64,000 nucleotides of DNA from Croceibacterium soli (GCF_009828065.1 NZ_WTYK01000009.1:1-64000), one strand, 5' to 3'; positions 25,763 to 35,179 are shown, counted from the first letter of the stretch. Program-made: numbers and translations. The notes: generated by a model from the sequence alone, not told the origin.

Positions 25763-27100
25763 ATGCGACAGACTGCTTTCCCCAAGACCTTCCGGGTCAA
25801 GAGCTTCGGCTGCCAGATGAACGTCTATGACGGCGAGCGCATGGCCGAGTTGCTGGCTGATCAAGGCATCGCGCCGGCCCCTGAGGGGGAAGACGCCGAC
25901 CTGGTCGTGCTCAACACCTGCCATATCCGCGAGAAGGCGGCGGAGAAGGTCTATTCGGACATTGGCCGACTGGTGAAAGCCGGCGGCGACAAGCCGCCGA
26001 TGATCGCCGTCGCTGGCTGCGTCGCCCAGGCCGAGGGCGAGGAGATCATGACCCGCGCTCCCGCCGTCGGCATGGTCGTCGGCCCGCAAGCCTACCACCG
26101 CCTGCCGGAGATGATCGCCCGGGCTGCCCGCGGAGAGCGCGCTACCGACACGGACATGCCGGCCGACGCCAAGTTCGCCGCCCTCCCCGCCCGCCGCCGC
26201 AGCGCGCCGAGCGCATTCCTGACGGTGCAGGAAGGATGCGACAAGTTCTGCACTTATTGCGTCGTCCCGTACACGCGCGGCGCGGAGATTTCGCGGCCGT
26301 TCGGGGACCTCGTCTCCGAAGCGGAGAAGCTGGTCGAAGCCGGTGCGCGCGAGATCACGCTGCTGGGGCAGAACGTCAACGCTTGGCAGGGTGAGGACGA
26401 TGCCGGGTGCTCGGCTGGGCTCGACGGACTGATAAGAACGCTCGCCAGGATCCCGGATCTGCAGCGCATCCGCTACACCACCAGCCACCCGAACGATGTG
26501 ACCGACGGGCTCATCGCCGCCCATGGCGAAGTCGACAAGCTAATGCCCTACCTGCACCTTCCGGTGCAGAGCGGCAGCGACCGCGTGCTCAAGGCGATGA
26601 ACCGCAGCCACACGGCGGAGAGCTATCTCAAGCTGCTCGATCGTTTCCGTGCGGCGCGGCCGGATATCGCCATCTCCGGCGACTTCATCGTCGGCTTCCC
26701 TGGCGAAACCGAAGCGGAGTTCGAGGATACGCTGCGTCTGGTCGATGCAGTCGGTTATGCCCACGCGTTCAGCTTCAAGTACTCGCCCCGCCCCGGCACG
26801 CCGGCAGCAGGAATGGACGGGCAGGTGCCGCGCGAAGTGATGGACGAGCGCCTGCAGCGCCTCCAGGCCGCGATTGCGCGCGGGCAACTCGCGTTCAACC
26901 AGGCATCCGTCGGAAAGCGCTGCACGGTGCTGGTCGATCGCAGAGGCAAACTGCCGGGCCAGTGGCTCGGCAAGTCGCCCTGGCTGCAATCGGTGTTCTT
27001 CAAAGGCGAAGCTGCCATCGGCGACCTTGTCGAGGTGGAACTGGCAGAGGCGGGGCCAAACTCGCTGGCGGGCCGCCTGTTGCAACCGGCGCACGCCTGA
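25763..27100 (+). CDS. miaB: tRNA-2-methylthio-N6-dimethylallyladenosine synthase
   Basis: 445 residues. A radical-SAM methylthiotransferase that modifies A37 of tRNAs. The N-terminal UPF0004 domain has its three cysteines in [20 protein letters not shown] and [11 protein letters not shown]. The radical-SAM cluster is CDKFCTYC in [19 protein letters not shown], and a TRAM domain ends the protein. Start taken at ATG 25763; a TTG at 25742 would add seven residues. It leads the group miaB-phoH-ybeY-corC, a widely conserved order. Confidence 0.95.
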   Translation: MRQTAFPKTFRVKSFGCQMNVYDGERMAELLADQGIAPAPEGEDADLVVLNTCHIREKAAEKVYSDIGRLVKAGGDKPPMIAVAGCVAQAEGEEIMTRAPAVGMVVGPQAYHRLPEMIARAARGERATDTDMPADAKFAALPARRRSAPSAFLTVQEGCDKFCTYCVVPYTRGAEISRPFGDLVSEAEKLVEAGAREITLLGQNVNAWQGEDDAGCSAGLDGLIRTLARIPDLQRIRYTTSHPNDVTDGLIAAHGEVDKLMPYLHLPVQSGSDRVLKAMNRSHTAESYLKLLDRFRAARPDIAISGDFIVGFPGETEAEFEDTLRLVDAVGYAHAFSFKYSPRPGTPAAGMDGQVPREVMDERLQRLQAAIARGQLAFNQASVGKRCTVLVDRRGKLPGQWLGKSPWLQSVFFKGEAAIGDLVEVELAEAGPNSLAGRLLQPAHA

Positions 27101-27185
27101 GCGTTTTCCACCGCCACCATGGCGCAGGCCGCTTGCCTCCGCCTCCAGCGCGCCTATCTTCGGCTTACAACACCGAAAGGAGCGC

Positions 27186-28220
27186 ATGGCCCGTAAACCC
27201 GATCGCGCCGACAACCAGGCGGCGCTGAGCCATCCCGAGGACCGCCGCGACGCCGCACGCCGCGCCAGGACCGAGGTTGAATTCAACGAGCAGGCAGTGC
27301 TCGGTGCGCTATTCGGGGAGTTCGACGCCCATCTCGTCCAGCTCGAGAACCGACTCGGCGTCTTCATCGGAGCACGCGGCAACAAGATCGCCATCGAAGG
27401 GCCGGAGGACGACGTCGCCCGCGCCCGCGACGTGCTCAAGGCCATGCACCAGCGCTTGCTCACCGGGCAGGACCTCGACTCGGGGGCCATCGAGGCGCTG
27501 ATCGCCATGTCGGGCGAGCCGACTCTGGAAGGCATCATCACCGGCGACTCGAAGGCGCCGCCGATCATGATCCGCACCCGCCGCAAGACCATCGTGCCGC
27601 GTAGCAACATGCAGGCCGAATACATGCGCCAGCTCGCCAGCAAGGACATCATCTTCGCGCTCGGGCCGGCAGGTACGGGGAAGACCTATGTCGCGGTCGC
27701 CCAGGCGGTCAGCCAGCTTATCGTCGGCAGCGTGCAGCGGCTGATCCTCTCCCGCCCGGCGGTGGAGGCGGGCGAACGGCTCGGCTTCCTGCCCGGCGAC
27801 ATGAAGGACAAAGTCGATCCCTACCTGCGCCCGCTCTACGACGCGCTCTACGACTGCATGCCGCCGGAGCAGGTCGACCGGCGGATCGCCTCGGGCGAGA
27901 TCGAGATCGCCCCGATTGCCTTCATGCGCGGCCGCACGCTGGCCGACGCGTTCGTGATCCTCGACGAAGCGCAGAACACCACGCGCGAGCAGATGAAGAT
28001 GTTCCTCACCCGCTTCGGCCAGAACAGCCGGATGGTGGTCTGCGGCGATCCCAACCAGGTCGATATCCCCGGCGGAAGTGCGCACAGCGGCCTGCACGAT
28101 GCAGTGGCGCGGCTCGAAGGTGTCGAAGGCCTCGCGGTGACCCGCTTCACCGTCGCCGACGTGGTCCGCCACCCGATCGTCGGCCGCATCGTCGAAGCCT
28201 ATGAGGGCAAAGGGGACTGA
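27186..28220 (+). CDS. phoH: PhoH family ATPase
   Basis: 344 residues. A P-loop NTPase, also called PhoL/YbeZ, associated with YbeY and RNA metabolism. Walker A is GPAGTGKT within IIFALGPAGTGKTYVA, and Walker B lies in ADAFVILDEAQNTT. The N-terminal KH-like region includes LENRLGVFIGARGNKIAIEG. ATG 27186 follows GAAAGGAGCGC, a strong ribosome site. The end of the gene is close to or overlaps the start of ybeY. Confidence 0.94.
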   Translation: MARKPDRADNQAALSHPEDRRDAARRARTEVEFNEQAVLGALFGEFDAHLVQLENRLGVFIGARGNKIAIEGPEDDVARARDVLKAMHQRLLTGQDLDSGAIEALIAMSGEPTLEGIITGDSKAPPIMIRTRRKTIVPRSNMQAEYMRQLASKDIIFALGPAGTGKTYVAVAQAVSQLIVGSVQRLILSRPAVEAGERLGFLPGDMKDKVDPYLRPLYDALYDCMPPEQVDRRIASGEIEIAPIAFMRGRTLADAFVILDEAQNTTREQMKMFLTRFGQNSRMVVCGDPNQVDIPGGSAHSGLHDAVARLEGVEGLAVTRFTVADVVRHPIVGRIVEAYEGKGD

Positions 28221-28260
28221 GGCTGCTCATCAGCTCTCAACCCCATCGATCGGACCGATT

Positions 28261-28749
28261 TTGGAACTGGAAGTCGACATTGAAGATCCCTGGCCTGCCG
28301 GCGAGTGGGAGGCGCTTGCCGAGCGCGTCGGCGAGGCGGCGGCGCAGATTGCGCCGGAGCTGGACAATGCGCGGCTTTCGGCCAGCGTGGTGTTCACCTC
28401 CGACGAGGAAATCCATGCTCTCAACCGCGAGTGGCGACAGCGCGACAAGCCAACCAACGTGCTGTCTTTCCCGATGCTCGAGCGCGAGGAATTGCTCACT
28501 CTCTCCCCCGAAGGCCCGCCGGTGCTGCTGGGCGACATCGCCCTGGCCCACGAGACTTGCGCCCGCGAAGCCGGCGACAAGGGCATCCCGCTGGAGCAAC
28601 ATGCGGCGCACCTGCTGGTCCACGGCCTGCTCCACCTGGCCGGCCACGATCACGAGACATCGGCCGAAGATGCCGAGACAATGGAAGCGCTCGAAGTGAA
28701 GGCGCTTGCGGTGATGGGGGTTGCGGACCCATATGGGGACCGCGACTAA
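28261..28749 (+). CDS. ybeY: Endoribonuclease YbeY / 16S rRNA maturation factor
   Basis: 162 residues from TTG 28261. A zinc endoribonuclease needed for 16S 3'-end maturation and ribosome quality control. The zinc motif is HGLLHLAGHDH, and NREWRQRDKPTNVLSFPM is the family core. An in-frame ATG at 28201 would overlap phoH by 20 bases and add about 20 residues unlike the family, so I prefer 28261, where LELEVDIEDPWP begins; this is uncertain. Confidence 0.9.
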   Translation: MELEVDIEDPWPAGEWEALAERVGEAAAQIAPELDNARLSASVVFTSDEEIHALNREWRQRDKPTNVLSFPMLEREELLTLSPEGPPVLLGDIALAHETCAREAGDKGIPLEQHAAHLLVHGLLHLAGHDHETSAEDAETMEALEVKALAVMGVADPYGDRD

Positions 28750-28769
28750 CAGGGGATGCGAGCAGGGCG

Positions 28770-29702
28770 ATGCCCGACAATACCAGAAACGGCGACTCCT
28801 CCACGGGAGACGCGGACAGTAGCGGTGGCCTTTTGAGGGCCATCCGCAAGCTCTTCGACAGCGGCGAGGCCGACACTTCGCTCCGCGCCCAGCTCGAGGA
28901 AGCGATCGACGAGCACGAGGACGAGCAGACCTCCGGTGCCGAGCGCCCGGTTGCCGGGGACCTTTCGGCCTTCGAGCTGACGATGCTGCGCAACCTGCTG
29001 CACTTCAGCGAGCACGACGCCGACGACGTTGCCATTCCGCGCGGCGAGATCCTCGCCGTGTCGGCCGATGCGACGTGGGAGGAACTGGTCGCCCAGTTCG
29101 CCGAGCACGGACATTCGCGGCTGCCGGTCTATCGCGGCACGCTCGATGAAGTGATCGGCATGATGCACATCAAAGACGTGTTCCCCTTCCTGGCGACCCG
29201 CGCGCCGCCTCCTGAGGACTGGACCACGCTGATGCGCCAGCCGCTCTACGTGCCCCAGGCGCGCGGCGCGCTCGACGTGCTCGCCGACATGCGCTCCAGC
29301 CGCACCCATCTCGCCATCGTGCTCGACGAATTCTCCGGCACCGACGGCATCATCACCATCGAGGACCTGGTCGAGGAGATCGTCGGCGACATCGAGGACG
29401 AGCATGACGAGGCACCGGTCGAACTGATTTCCCCGATCGGCGACGGAATGTGGGACGCCGACGCGCGCGCCGAGTTGGACGACGTGGCCAAAATCGTTGG
29501 CGATCCGCGGCTGGCCGAAGTCGAAGAGGCGGTCGACACGCTGGGTGGGCTAGCTTTCGTGCTGGCGGAGCAAGTGCCGCAACCCGGCGCGATCCTGCTC
29601 CACCCGAGCGGCTGGCGGATCGAAGTGACCGCGGGCGACGAAACTCACGTCACCCGCCTGCGCCTGCACCCGCCGGAGCGCCGCGAAGAGTCGGAAGAAT
29701 AG
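28770..29702 (+). CDS. corC: CBS-domain transporter-associated protein, CorC/HlyC family
   Basis: 310 residues. Two CBS domains occupy about residues 75-200 (VAIPRGEILAV, HSRLPVYRGTLDEVIGMMHI, HLAIVLDEFSGTDGIITIED). The C-terminal CorC_HlyC transporter-associated domain follows. It is linked to magnesium and cobalt efflux and to envelope homeostasis. ATG 28770 lies 20 bases after ybeY. The lnt gene that often follows is absent here; a LysR gene comes next. Confidence 0.9.
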   Translation: MPDNTRNGDSSTGDADSSGGLLRAIRKLFDSGEADTSLRAQLEEAIDEHEDEQTSGAERPVAGDLSAFELTMLRNLLHFSEHDADDVAIPRGEILAVSADATWEELVAQFAEHGHSRLPVYRGTLDEVIGMMHIKDVFPFLATRAPPPEDWTTLMRQPLYVPQARGALDVLADMRSSRTHLAIVLDEFSGTDGIITIEDLVEEIVGDIEDEHDEAPVELISPIGDGMWDADARAELDDVAKIVGDPRLAEVEEAVDTLGGLAFVLAEQVPQPGAILLHPSGWRIEVTAGDETHVTRLRLHPPERREESEE

Positions 29703-29788
29703 CGCCACCTGCCTTCGAGCCGCAATAAATCGCAGCCAGGGTGAATCCGCTCTCGACAGCGATTGCGTGTTTCGCAACAGTCCACCCT

Positions 29789-30673
29789 ATGCCGATCCGC
29801 CGACTCCCGCCCCTCAGGGCGCTCGAAGCCTTCATGCGCACCGTTCGCCTCGGATCGGCGCGAGCCGCCGCGGCGGAGATCGGGCTGAGCCCTTCGGCCC
29901 TGTCCCGTCGGCTCGCGAACCTGGAGGAGTTCACCGGCAAGAAGCTGTTCTCCCGCACCGGCCAGACGATGAAGCTGACCGACGAGGGTCGCCAGTTCTA
30001 CGACGCCATCGCCCCTGCCTTCGATGCGCTGGCCACTGCGGTCGAAAACCAGTCCGAAAACCTGCAGCTCCTGCGCCTGCGCCTGGGCGTGCTGCCGCTG
30101 TTCGGCACGCAGCGCCTGTTCCCGCGCCTGCCGGAACTGCGCAAGCTGCACCCGCGCCTGCACATCGACATCGACACCGGGCCGCACCTGATCGACCGGG
30201 TCGGCGACACGCTCGACGCGGCGATCCTGCTGACCACCAAGCCCGAAGCCGGCTACCACGCCGTCCAGCTCGACCAGAACACCGTCTATGCCATCTGCAG
30301 CCGGGAACTGGCCGACGAGCTCGGGCCCAATCCAGGCATCGAGGCGCTGGAGAAGCAGACTTTCCTGATCCACAGCGATCTGCCGCACAGCTTCAACGCC
30401 TGGAAAGCGGCGATCGGCATGCCGCATCTCCACCCTTCGGCCATCGACCACTACGATTCAGGCCAGCTCATCCTGGAAGCGGCCGCCCAGGGCCTCGGCA
30501 TCGCCATGATGCACGACGATCACCTCAAGCGCGCCAAGGACCCGCGCCTGGCGCATCTGTTCGATATCGAGGTGGAGAGCCCTTACAGCTACTGGTTCGT
30601 CTGCCGACCGACCACGCTGGAGAACCGCCCGGTGCGGATCTTCCACGACTGGCTGATCGCCGCCGGATTGTAA
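29789..30673 (+). CDS. LysR family transcriptional regulator, GcvA-like
   Basis: 294 residues from ATG 29789 (MPIRRLPPLRALEAF), the usual beginning of GcvA-like LysR proteins; an earlier in-frame ATG at 29741 is less likely. Helix-turn-helix: SARAAAAEIGLSPSALSRRL. A periplasmic-binding-protein-like effector domain fills the rest. The target is not evident, since the neighbours are corC in the same direction and a convergent cyclophilin. Confidence 0.9.
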   Translation: MPIRRLPPLRALEAFMRTVRLGSARAAAAEIGLSPSALSRRLANLEEFTGKKLFSRTGQTMKLTDEGRQFYDAIAPAFDALATAVENQSENLQLLRLRLGVLPLFGTQRLFPRLPELRKLHPRLHIDIDTGPHLIDRVGDTLDAAILLTTKPEAGYHAVQLDQNTVYAICSRELADELGPNPGIEALEKQTFLIHSDLPHSFNAWKAAIGMPHLHPSAIDHYDSGQLILEAAAQGLGIAMMHDDHLKRAKDPRLAHLFDIEVESPYSYWFVCRPTTLENRPVRIFHDWLIAAGL

Positions 30674-30695
30674 GAGGGCGCCTCGCGGCGCCCTC
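30674..30695. terminator. Hairpin between convergent lysR and cyclophilin genes
   Basis: A perfect 9-bp stem, GAGGGCGCC and GGCGCCCTC, with a TCGC loop, directly after the lysR stop and nine bases before the cyclophilin stop. The T-run is short, but the position suits a two-way terminator. Confidence 0.7.
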
Positions 30696-30703
30696 TGTTC
30701 AGT

Positions 30704-31153
30704 TCAGCTTACGGTCGCCTTGACGATCTTGCCGGGGCTGGCCGGCGGTTCGCCCTTGGGCAGCGCGTCGATGTGTTCCATGCCGCTCTCGACCTGGCCC
30801 CAGACGGTGTACTGGCCGTCGAGGAAGTGGGCGTCGTCGAAGCAGATGAAGAACTGGCTGTTGGCGCTGTTCGGCGCCTGGGTGCGGGCCATCGAGCAGG
30901 TCCCGCGCACGTGCGGTTCCGAGTTGAACTCGGCCTTCAGGTCGGGCTTGTCGCTGCCGCCCATGCCGGTGCCGGTCGGGTCGCCGCCCTGGGCCATGAA
31001 GCCGGGGATCACGCGGTGGAACACCACCCCGTCGTAGAAGCCTTCGCCCGCGAGTTCCTTGATCCGCTCGACATGGCCGGGCGCGAGATCGGGGCGCAGC
31101 TTGATGACAACGTCGCCGCTCTCGAGGGTGAAGGTGAGTTTTTCGTCGGCCAT
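30704..31153 (-). CDS. ppiB: Peptidyl-prolyl cis-trans isomerase, cyclophilin type
   Basis: 149 residues without a signal peptide, so cytoplasmic. Cyclophilin signatures: FYDGVVFHRVIPGFMAQGGD and NSQFFICFDDAHFLDGQYTVWGQV. The catalytic arginine is in FHRVIPGFM. It speeds isomerisation of X-Pro bonds during folding. It diverges from mgtE, with 98 bases between starts. Confidence 0.93.
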   Translation of the reverse strand: MADEKLTFTLESGDVVIKLRPDLAPGHVERIKELAGEGFYDGVVFHRVIPGFMAQGGDPTGTGMGGSDKPDLKAEFNSEPHVRGTCSMARTQAPNSANSQFFICFDDAHFLDGQYTVWGQVESGMEHIDALPKGEPPASPGKIVKATVS

Positions 31154-31251
31154 CGTGTCATTCTCCTGTCGATTCCGCGCCGATATAGGCGGCGGCGCGG
31201 CGATGTCACCCTTCGCTTGCTTTTGCGGGCCACCGGAATAGGGAAGCCGCC

Positions 31252-32667
31252 ATGGCCGAAAACGAGATCGCCGAGCTGGTCGAAGAGACCGCGCCGCCCG
31301 AGGAGGGCGAGCAGCTCGACGAGGAGAACCGGCTGAAACCGGAGTTCGTCGATGCCGTAATCGGCGCCCTGGCCGTAGGCGACGAAGGCCGCGCCTACGA
31401 CTTGGTCGAACCGCTCCACCCGGCCGATCTGGCCGACCTGTTCGAGCTGCTCCAGCCGGACCAGCGCCGCGCCCTCGCCCGCGCGATCACCGACCTGATG
31501 ACCGGCGAGGTGATCGCCGAACTCAACGACTACGTCCGCGACGGCATGATCGAGGCGCTGCCGCACGCCGCCGTGGCCGGCATCGCCGAGCAGCTCGACA
31601 CCGACGACGCGGTGCAGCTGATCGAGGATCTCGAGCCGGAAGACCAGCGGGCGATCCTCGCGCAGATGGAGCCGGAAGACCGCGCGGCCATCGAAAGCGC
31701 GCTGGCCTATCCGGAAGAGACCGCCGGCCGCCTGATGCAGCGCGAGCTGGTCGCCGTGCCCGAGCACATGACCGTCGGCGATCTGATCGACTACATGCGC
31801 GAGCACGAAGAGCTGCCGACCGAGTTCTGGGAAATCTTCGTCGTCGACCACAAGCACCACCCGCTCGGCTCTTGCGCCCTGTCGTGGATCCTGCGCGCGC
31901 CGCGGCACATCGCGCTGTCCGACGTGATGAAGCGCGACCAGACGCTCATCCCGGTCGGGATGGACCAGGAAGAAGTCGCGCTGCGCTTCCAGAAGTACGG
32001 CCTCATCAGCGCCGCAGTGGTTGACGAGAGCGGGCGACTGGTCGGCCAGCTGACCGTCGACGACATCGTCCACATCATCTCCGAGGAAGCGGGCGAGGAC
32101 GCCCTGCTGATGAGCGGCGCCGGCGAAGGCGACATCAACGAACCGATCCGCGACGCCTATTCCGCCCGCGTGCGCTGGCTGGTGGCGAACCTCGGCACGG
32201 CGCTGATCGCCAGCCTGATCATCGCGATGTTCGGCGCGGCGATCGAGAAGCTGGTCGCGCTGGCGATCCTGATGCCGATCGTGGCCAGCATCGGCGGCAA
32301 CGCGGGCACACAGACGATGGCGGTTTCGGTCCGCGCGCTGGCGATGAACCAGCTCACTCGGTCCAACACCCGGCGCATCATCTGGCGCGAGCTGCGCGTC
32401 GCCCTGCTGAACGGCGCAACGATCGCCGCACTGATCGGGGTGGCGACCGCGCTCATCTTCTCCCCGCTGCTGGGGGGCGTGATCGCCCTCGCCGTGGTGA
32501 TCAACATCATCACCGCCGGCCTCGCCGGGGTGGCCGTGCCGGTGCTGTTCGACCGCATGGGCCAGGACCCGGCGGTGGCCAGCAGCGTGTTCGTGACGAT
32601 GATCACAGACTCGATGGGCTTCTTCGCGTTCCTCGGCCTGGCCGTGGCGAGCGGGCTGGTCGGCTGA
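31252..32667 (+). CDS. mgtE: Magnesium transporter MgtE
   Basis: 471 residues. N-terminal cytosolic MgtE_N domain (HPADLADLFELLQPDQRRAL), then two CBS domains (about 150-275) that sense Mg2+, then five membrane helices. The pore motif GGNAGTQT is in PIVASIGGNAGTQTMAVSV, and the closing segment VTMITDSMGFFAFLGLA carries the family aspartate. An extra acidic N-terminal tail of about 25 residues is present. Confidence 0.95.
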   Translation: MAENEIAELVEETAPPEEGEQLDEENRLKPEFVDAVIGALAVGDEGRAYDLVEPLHPADLADLFELLQPDQRRALARAITDLMTGEVIAELNDYVRDGMIEALPHAAVAGIAEQLDTDDAVQLIEDLEPEDQRAILAQMEPEDRAAIESALAYPEETAGRLMQRELVAVPEHMTVGDLIDYMREHEELPTEFWEIFVVDHKHHPLGSCALSWILRAPRHIALSDVMKRDQTLIPVGMDQEEVALRFQKYGLISAAVVDESGRLVGQLTVDDIVHIISEEAGEDALLMSGAGEGDINEPIRDAYSARVRWLVANLGTALIASLIIAMFGAAIEKLVALAILMPIVASIGGNAGTQTMAVSVRALAMNQLTRSNTRRIIWRELRVALLNGATIAALIGVATALIFSPLLGGVIALAVVINIITAGLAGVAVPVLFDRMGQDPAVASSVFVTMITDSMGFFAFLGLAVASGLVG

Positions 32668-32723
32668 GCGGTTTCGGCGCCGAGCCGGTTGAGCCAGCCT
32701 CCAGAACCCCTATCTCCCTCACC

Positions 32724-33116
32724 ATGCCCCTCCACATGACTAAGATCGCCTACCGCTCCGGGAGCGTGGAGAACCTGCGCAAGTGGGTCGAAGCCGGGCC
32801 GGAGGCGCACATGACGACGCGCTACCTGCCCAAGCGGCACGAAGAGATGATCGGCGGCTCGCTCTACTGGATCCTCGAACACGCGCTGGTCGCCCGCAGC
32901 GAGATCATCGGCTTCGAACAGAACAGCGACGGCCGCTGGACCATCCGCCTCGCGCCCAAGCTGATCCTCGTTCACCCCAAAGCCAAGCGCGCCCACCAGG
33001 GCTGGCGCTACCTCGCCGAGAAGGACGCTCCGCCCGATCTTGCGGAAGGCGAAGTGGCGGGCGACGCGCTGCCGGTTCGGATGGTCCGTGACCTGAGCAA
33101 GCTGGGCTTCGTCTGA
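32724..33116 (+). CDS. DUF1489 family protein
   Basis: 130 residues. It matches my recollection of DUF1489, a family restricted mainly to alphaproteobacteria: MTKIAYRSGSVENLRKW, TTRYLPKRHEEMIGGSLYWI, HPKAKRAHQGWRYL. The function is not known. ATG 32724 or, twelve bases later, ATG 32736 may be the start. It lies 57 bases after mgtE on the same strand. Confidence 0.85.
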   Translation: MPLHMTKIAYRSGSVENLRKWVEAGPEAHMTTRYLPKRHEEMIGGSLYWILEHALVARSEIIGFEQNSDGRWTIRLAPKLILVHPKAKRAHQGWRYLAEKDAPPDLAEGEVAGDALPVRMVRDLSKLGFV

Positions 33117-33120
33117 GCCC

Positions 33121-33146
33121 GGAACGCATCCCCTTTCCGCCCCGTT
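33121..33146 (+). promoter_or_regulatory. EcfG-type (general stress sigma factor) promoter
   Basis: GGAAC at 33121-33125 and CGTT at 33143-33146 are separated by exactly 17 bases, the consensus of alphaproteobacterial EcfG promoters (GGAAC-N16/17-CGTT). Transcription should start about 33153, directly before the ribosome site AAGGAGAG and ATG 33168 of the 86-residue gene. Confidence 0.8.
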
Positions 33147-33167
33147 GATCGGGGAAGGAGAGATGCA

Positions 33168-33428
33168 ATGCCAGACCGCCAGTCACGCCATCCCGACAAC
33201 GACATGATCGATGCCGCGCAGGAAGAATCCGTCCCCACCGCCCAGCAAAGCGCGGCCGGCGGGCAGGTGAGCCGGCAAGTCGGCTCCCGCGCCGAATTGC
33301 ACCGCGCCGAAGGTACGCTGGAAGGCGACGAGGTGGAACGCGCCACCGGCCGCGACAATCCCGACCAGGATGCGCAGAAGGGTAACAAGACCTTCGACAA
33401 AATTCGCTCCGGCCAGCAGAACGGGTAG
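33168..33428 (+). CDS. Small hydrophilic protein, probable general stress response gene
   Basis: 86 residues, highly charged, rich in Asp, Gln, Arg and Gly, with no hydrophobic segment, so probably disordered and cytoplasmic. I recognise no domain. It has a strong ribosome site (AAGGAGAG, six bases before the ATG) and a perfect EcfG-type promoter just upstream. These support a real gene induced by starvation, osmotic or oxidative stress. Its function is unknown. Ser/Gln/Gly-rich central part: QQSAAGGQVSRQVGSRAE. Confidence 0.8.
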   Translation: MPDRQSRHPDNDMIDAAQEESVPTAQQSAAGGQVSRQVGSRAELHRAEGTLEGDEVERATGRDNPDQDAQKGNKTFDKIRSGQQNG

Positions 33429-33438
33429 CACGACTTAC

Positions 33439-33585
33439 CCGTTCGTCCTGAGCTCGTCGAAGGACGAGACGTTGCGCCAGTCGTGGTTCGACAAGCTCAC
33501 CACGAACGGCGGGGGTAGGTCCCAGCTGTAGTTGTTTCCTAAGGCACCCCACCCCGTTCGTCCTGAGCTTGTCGAAGGACGATCG
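33439..33585. repeat. Cluster of short palindromic intergenic repeats, family B
   Basis: Three related palindromes: GTTCGTCCTGAGCTCGTCGA with following AGGACG (33441-33466), an inverted variant GTGGTTCGACAAGCTCACCA (about 33483-33509), and GTTCGTCCTGAGCTTGTCGA with AGGACG (33556-33581). Similar units occur at 51.34-51.46 kb. They lie between the stress gene and the convergent frnE stop; I see no gene in this space. Confidence 0.8.
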
Positions 33586-33599
33586 GAGCGACGGTGCCG

Positions 33600-34292
33600 T
33601 CAGGCGTTCCGCACCTCGCCTGCGGCCATCGCGGCAACGCGGCGCAAGGTCGCGGAGAACACCGCCGGCTCCTGCGCGCCGGGGATCAGGTACTTGCCGT
33701 TGACTACGAAGCTCGGGACCGAGTTGATCCCAGCTTCGAGGCCGCGCTTCTCTTCCAGCCGCACGGCGATGCCGAGCGCTTCCTCGTCCAGCGCCTCCGC
33801 GGCGGCGCCACGGTCGAAGTTTTCCGCTTCGGCGATGTCGAGCAGGACCTCGCGGTCGCCGATGCTCCGCCGCTCCTGGAAATGGGCGCGGAATAGCGCC
33901 TGACTGAGCCGGGTCTGCGCCTCGGGTCCTTCGACCGCGAGGGCCCAGCGCAGCAGCTTGTGCGCATCGAAGGTGTTCCACATCATCCCCGGCTGCCCCG
34001 CCGGCTCGTCTGCCGGGATCGGAAAGCCGGCTTCGGCGGCCTTCTCGGACAGCCGCCGCCGCATGGCGCTTAGTTCGTCTTCTGAGCGGTTGTAAGTCTC
34101 AGCCAGGTGCTGCGCCTGGCTCTTGCCTTCGGGCGGCATATCCGGGTTGAGCTCGAACGGCATCCAGCGAGTCTCGACGTCGATCTCGCCATCGAGCTCG
34201 GCCAAAGCCTTCGCGTACTGCGCATAGCCGATCGCGCACCACGGGCACATCACGTCGGACCAGATCTGCACGTCGACAGTGGGTCTGCTCAT
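33600..34292 (-). CDS. FrnE-like DsbA family oxidoreductase
   Basis: 230 residues without signal peptide, so cytoplasmic. The thioredoxin-fold active site is CPWC in DVQIWSDVMCPWCAIG (Cys16, Cys19), and the cis-Pro loop is in GINSVPSFVVNGKYLIPG. FrnE-type proteins are disulfide isomerase-like. Start at the ATG ending at 34292 with GGAGGAACAACG upstream. It overlaps the nudC stop by four bases (ATGA), so the two are translated together. Confidence 0.9.
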   Translation of the reverse strand: MSRPTVDVQIWSDVMCPWCAIGYAQYAKALAELDGEIDVETRWMPFELNPDMPPEGKSQAQHLAETYNRSEDELSAMRRRLSEKAAEAGFPIPADEPAGQPGMMWNTFDAHKLLRWALAVEGPEAQTRLSQALFRAHFQERRSIGDREVLLDIAEAENFDRGAAAEALDEEALGIAVRLEEKRGLEAGINSVPSFVVNGKYLIPGAQEPAVFSATLRRVAAMAAGEVRNA

Positions 34293-35179
34293 CGTTGTTC
34301 CTCCAGCCACCAATGCAACATGTGGTGGGCGATGGCCTGCCGGGGCGGCGCCCGGAAGCTGCGGCTCTCGGCGCCGCTCTCCAGCGCCTCACGGATTTCG
34401 CCCGCGGTGAACCAACGGGCGTCTTCCAGCTCGGTTTCATCGATCGCCAGAGCGTCGTGCTCCGCATGGGCGTGGCAGGCGATCATCAGCTGCGAGGGGA
34501 ACGGCCAGGGCTGGCTGCCGACGTAGGCGACGTCGCGCACCCGCACGCCCGCTTCCTCGAACACCTCGCGGGCGACGGCCTCCTCGATCGACTCGCCGGG
34601 CTCGACGAAGCCGGCGAGCGCCGAGTAGTTGCCGGCGGGGAAGCGATGGCTGCGCCCGAGAAGGAGGCGGCCGCCGTGCTCGACCAGCATGATCGTCACC
34701 GGATCGACCCGGGGGAAGTGCTGCGCGGCGCAGGTCTCGCTGACGCAATCGCGCTGCCAGCCGCCTTTGGCGATCCTGGTCGGCCCGCCGCAGCGGGAGC
34801 AGAAGCGATGGCGCGCATGCCAGTCGAGCACGCTGCGAGCACCCCCGTAGAGCGCCAGGTCCTCCGGTCCGAGCTGCCCAAGCGCCGCCCAGGTCTCCTG
34901 CCGGGCATAGGCCGGATCGACATCGCCATCGGCCGGCACTGCGGCGAACAGCGCCTCCCCATCGAGCAGGCCGAGGAACACCAGCTCGGCACCCTTTTCC
35001 AGTTCCCCGCAGCGGCCCCACTGCAGGCAGGATTCGTCGCTCAGCCGAGGGATGAGGCCCTCCAGCCGCAGGAGGCGGGCGTCGGGCCCGGCGAGCGCGG
35101 CGAGCCGCGCGGGATCCGCGCGCAAGGTGTCGGCGCGGTCGAGCTTGTGTCCGGCAAAAGGAAGCGTCCGTCCTCTCAC
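34289..35179 (-). CDS. nudC: NAD(H) pyrophosphatase
   Basis: 296 residues from a GTG at 35179 whose GTGA overlaps the stop of the upstream hydrolase gene. The zinc ribbon is HRFCSRCGGPT with later CVSETC, and the Nudix box is GFVEPGESIEEAVAREVFEE followed by AGV. The NudC extra motif SQPWPFPSQLM is present. The enzyme hydrolyses NADH and removes NAD caps from RNA. The frame remains open far upstream, but only this part is NudC-like. Confidence 0.92.
   Translation of the reverse strand: MRGRTLPFAGHKLDRADTLRADPARLAALAGPDARLLRLEGLIPRLSDESCLQWGRCGELEKGAELVFLGLLDGEALFAAVPADGDVDPAYARQETWAALGQLGPEDLALYGGARSVLDWHARHRFCSRCGGPTRIAKGGWQRDCVSETCAAQHFPRVDPVTIMLVEHGGRLLLGRSHRFPAGNYSALAGFVEPGESIEEAVAREVFEEAGVRVRDVAYVGSQPWPFPSQLMIACHAHAEHDALAIDETELEDARWFTAGEIREALESGAESRSFRAPPRQAIAHHMLHWWLEEQR

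Noticed and set aside
33429-33599. Open frames spelling SSFDKLRTNG-like peptides near frnE
   Set aside because: These come from the family B palindromic repeat, known to give spurious peptides in annotations.
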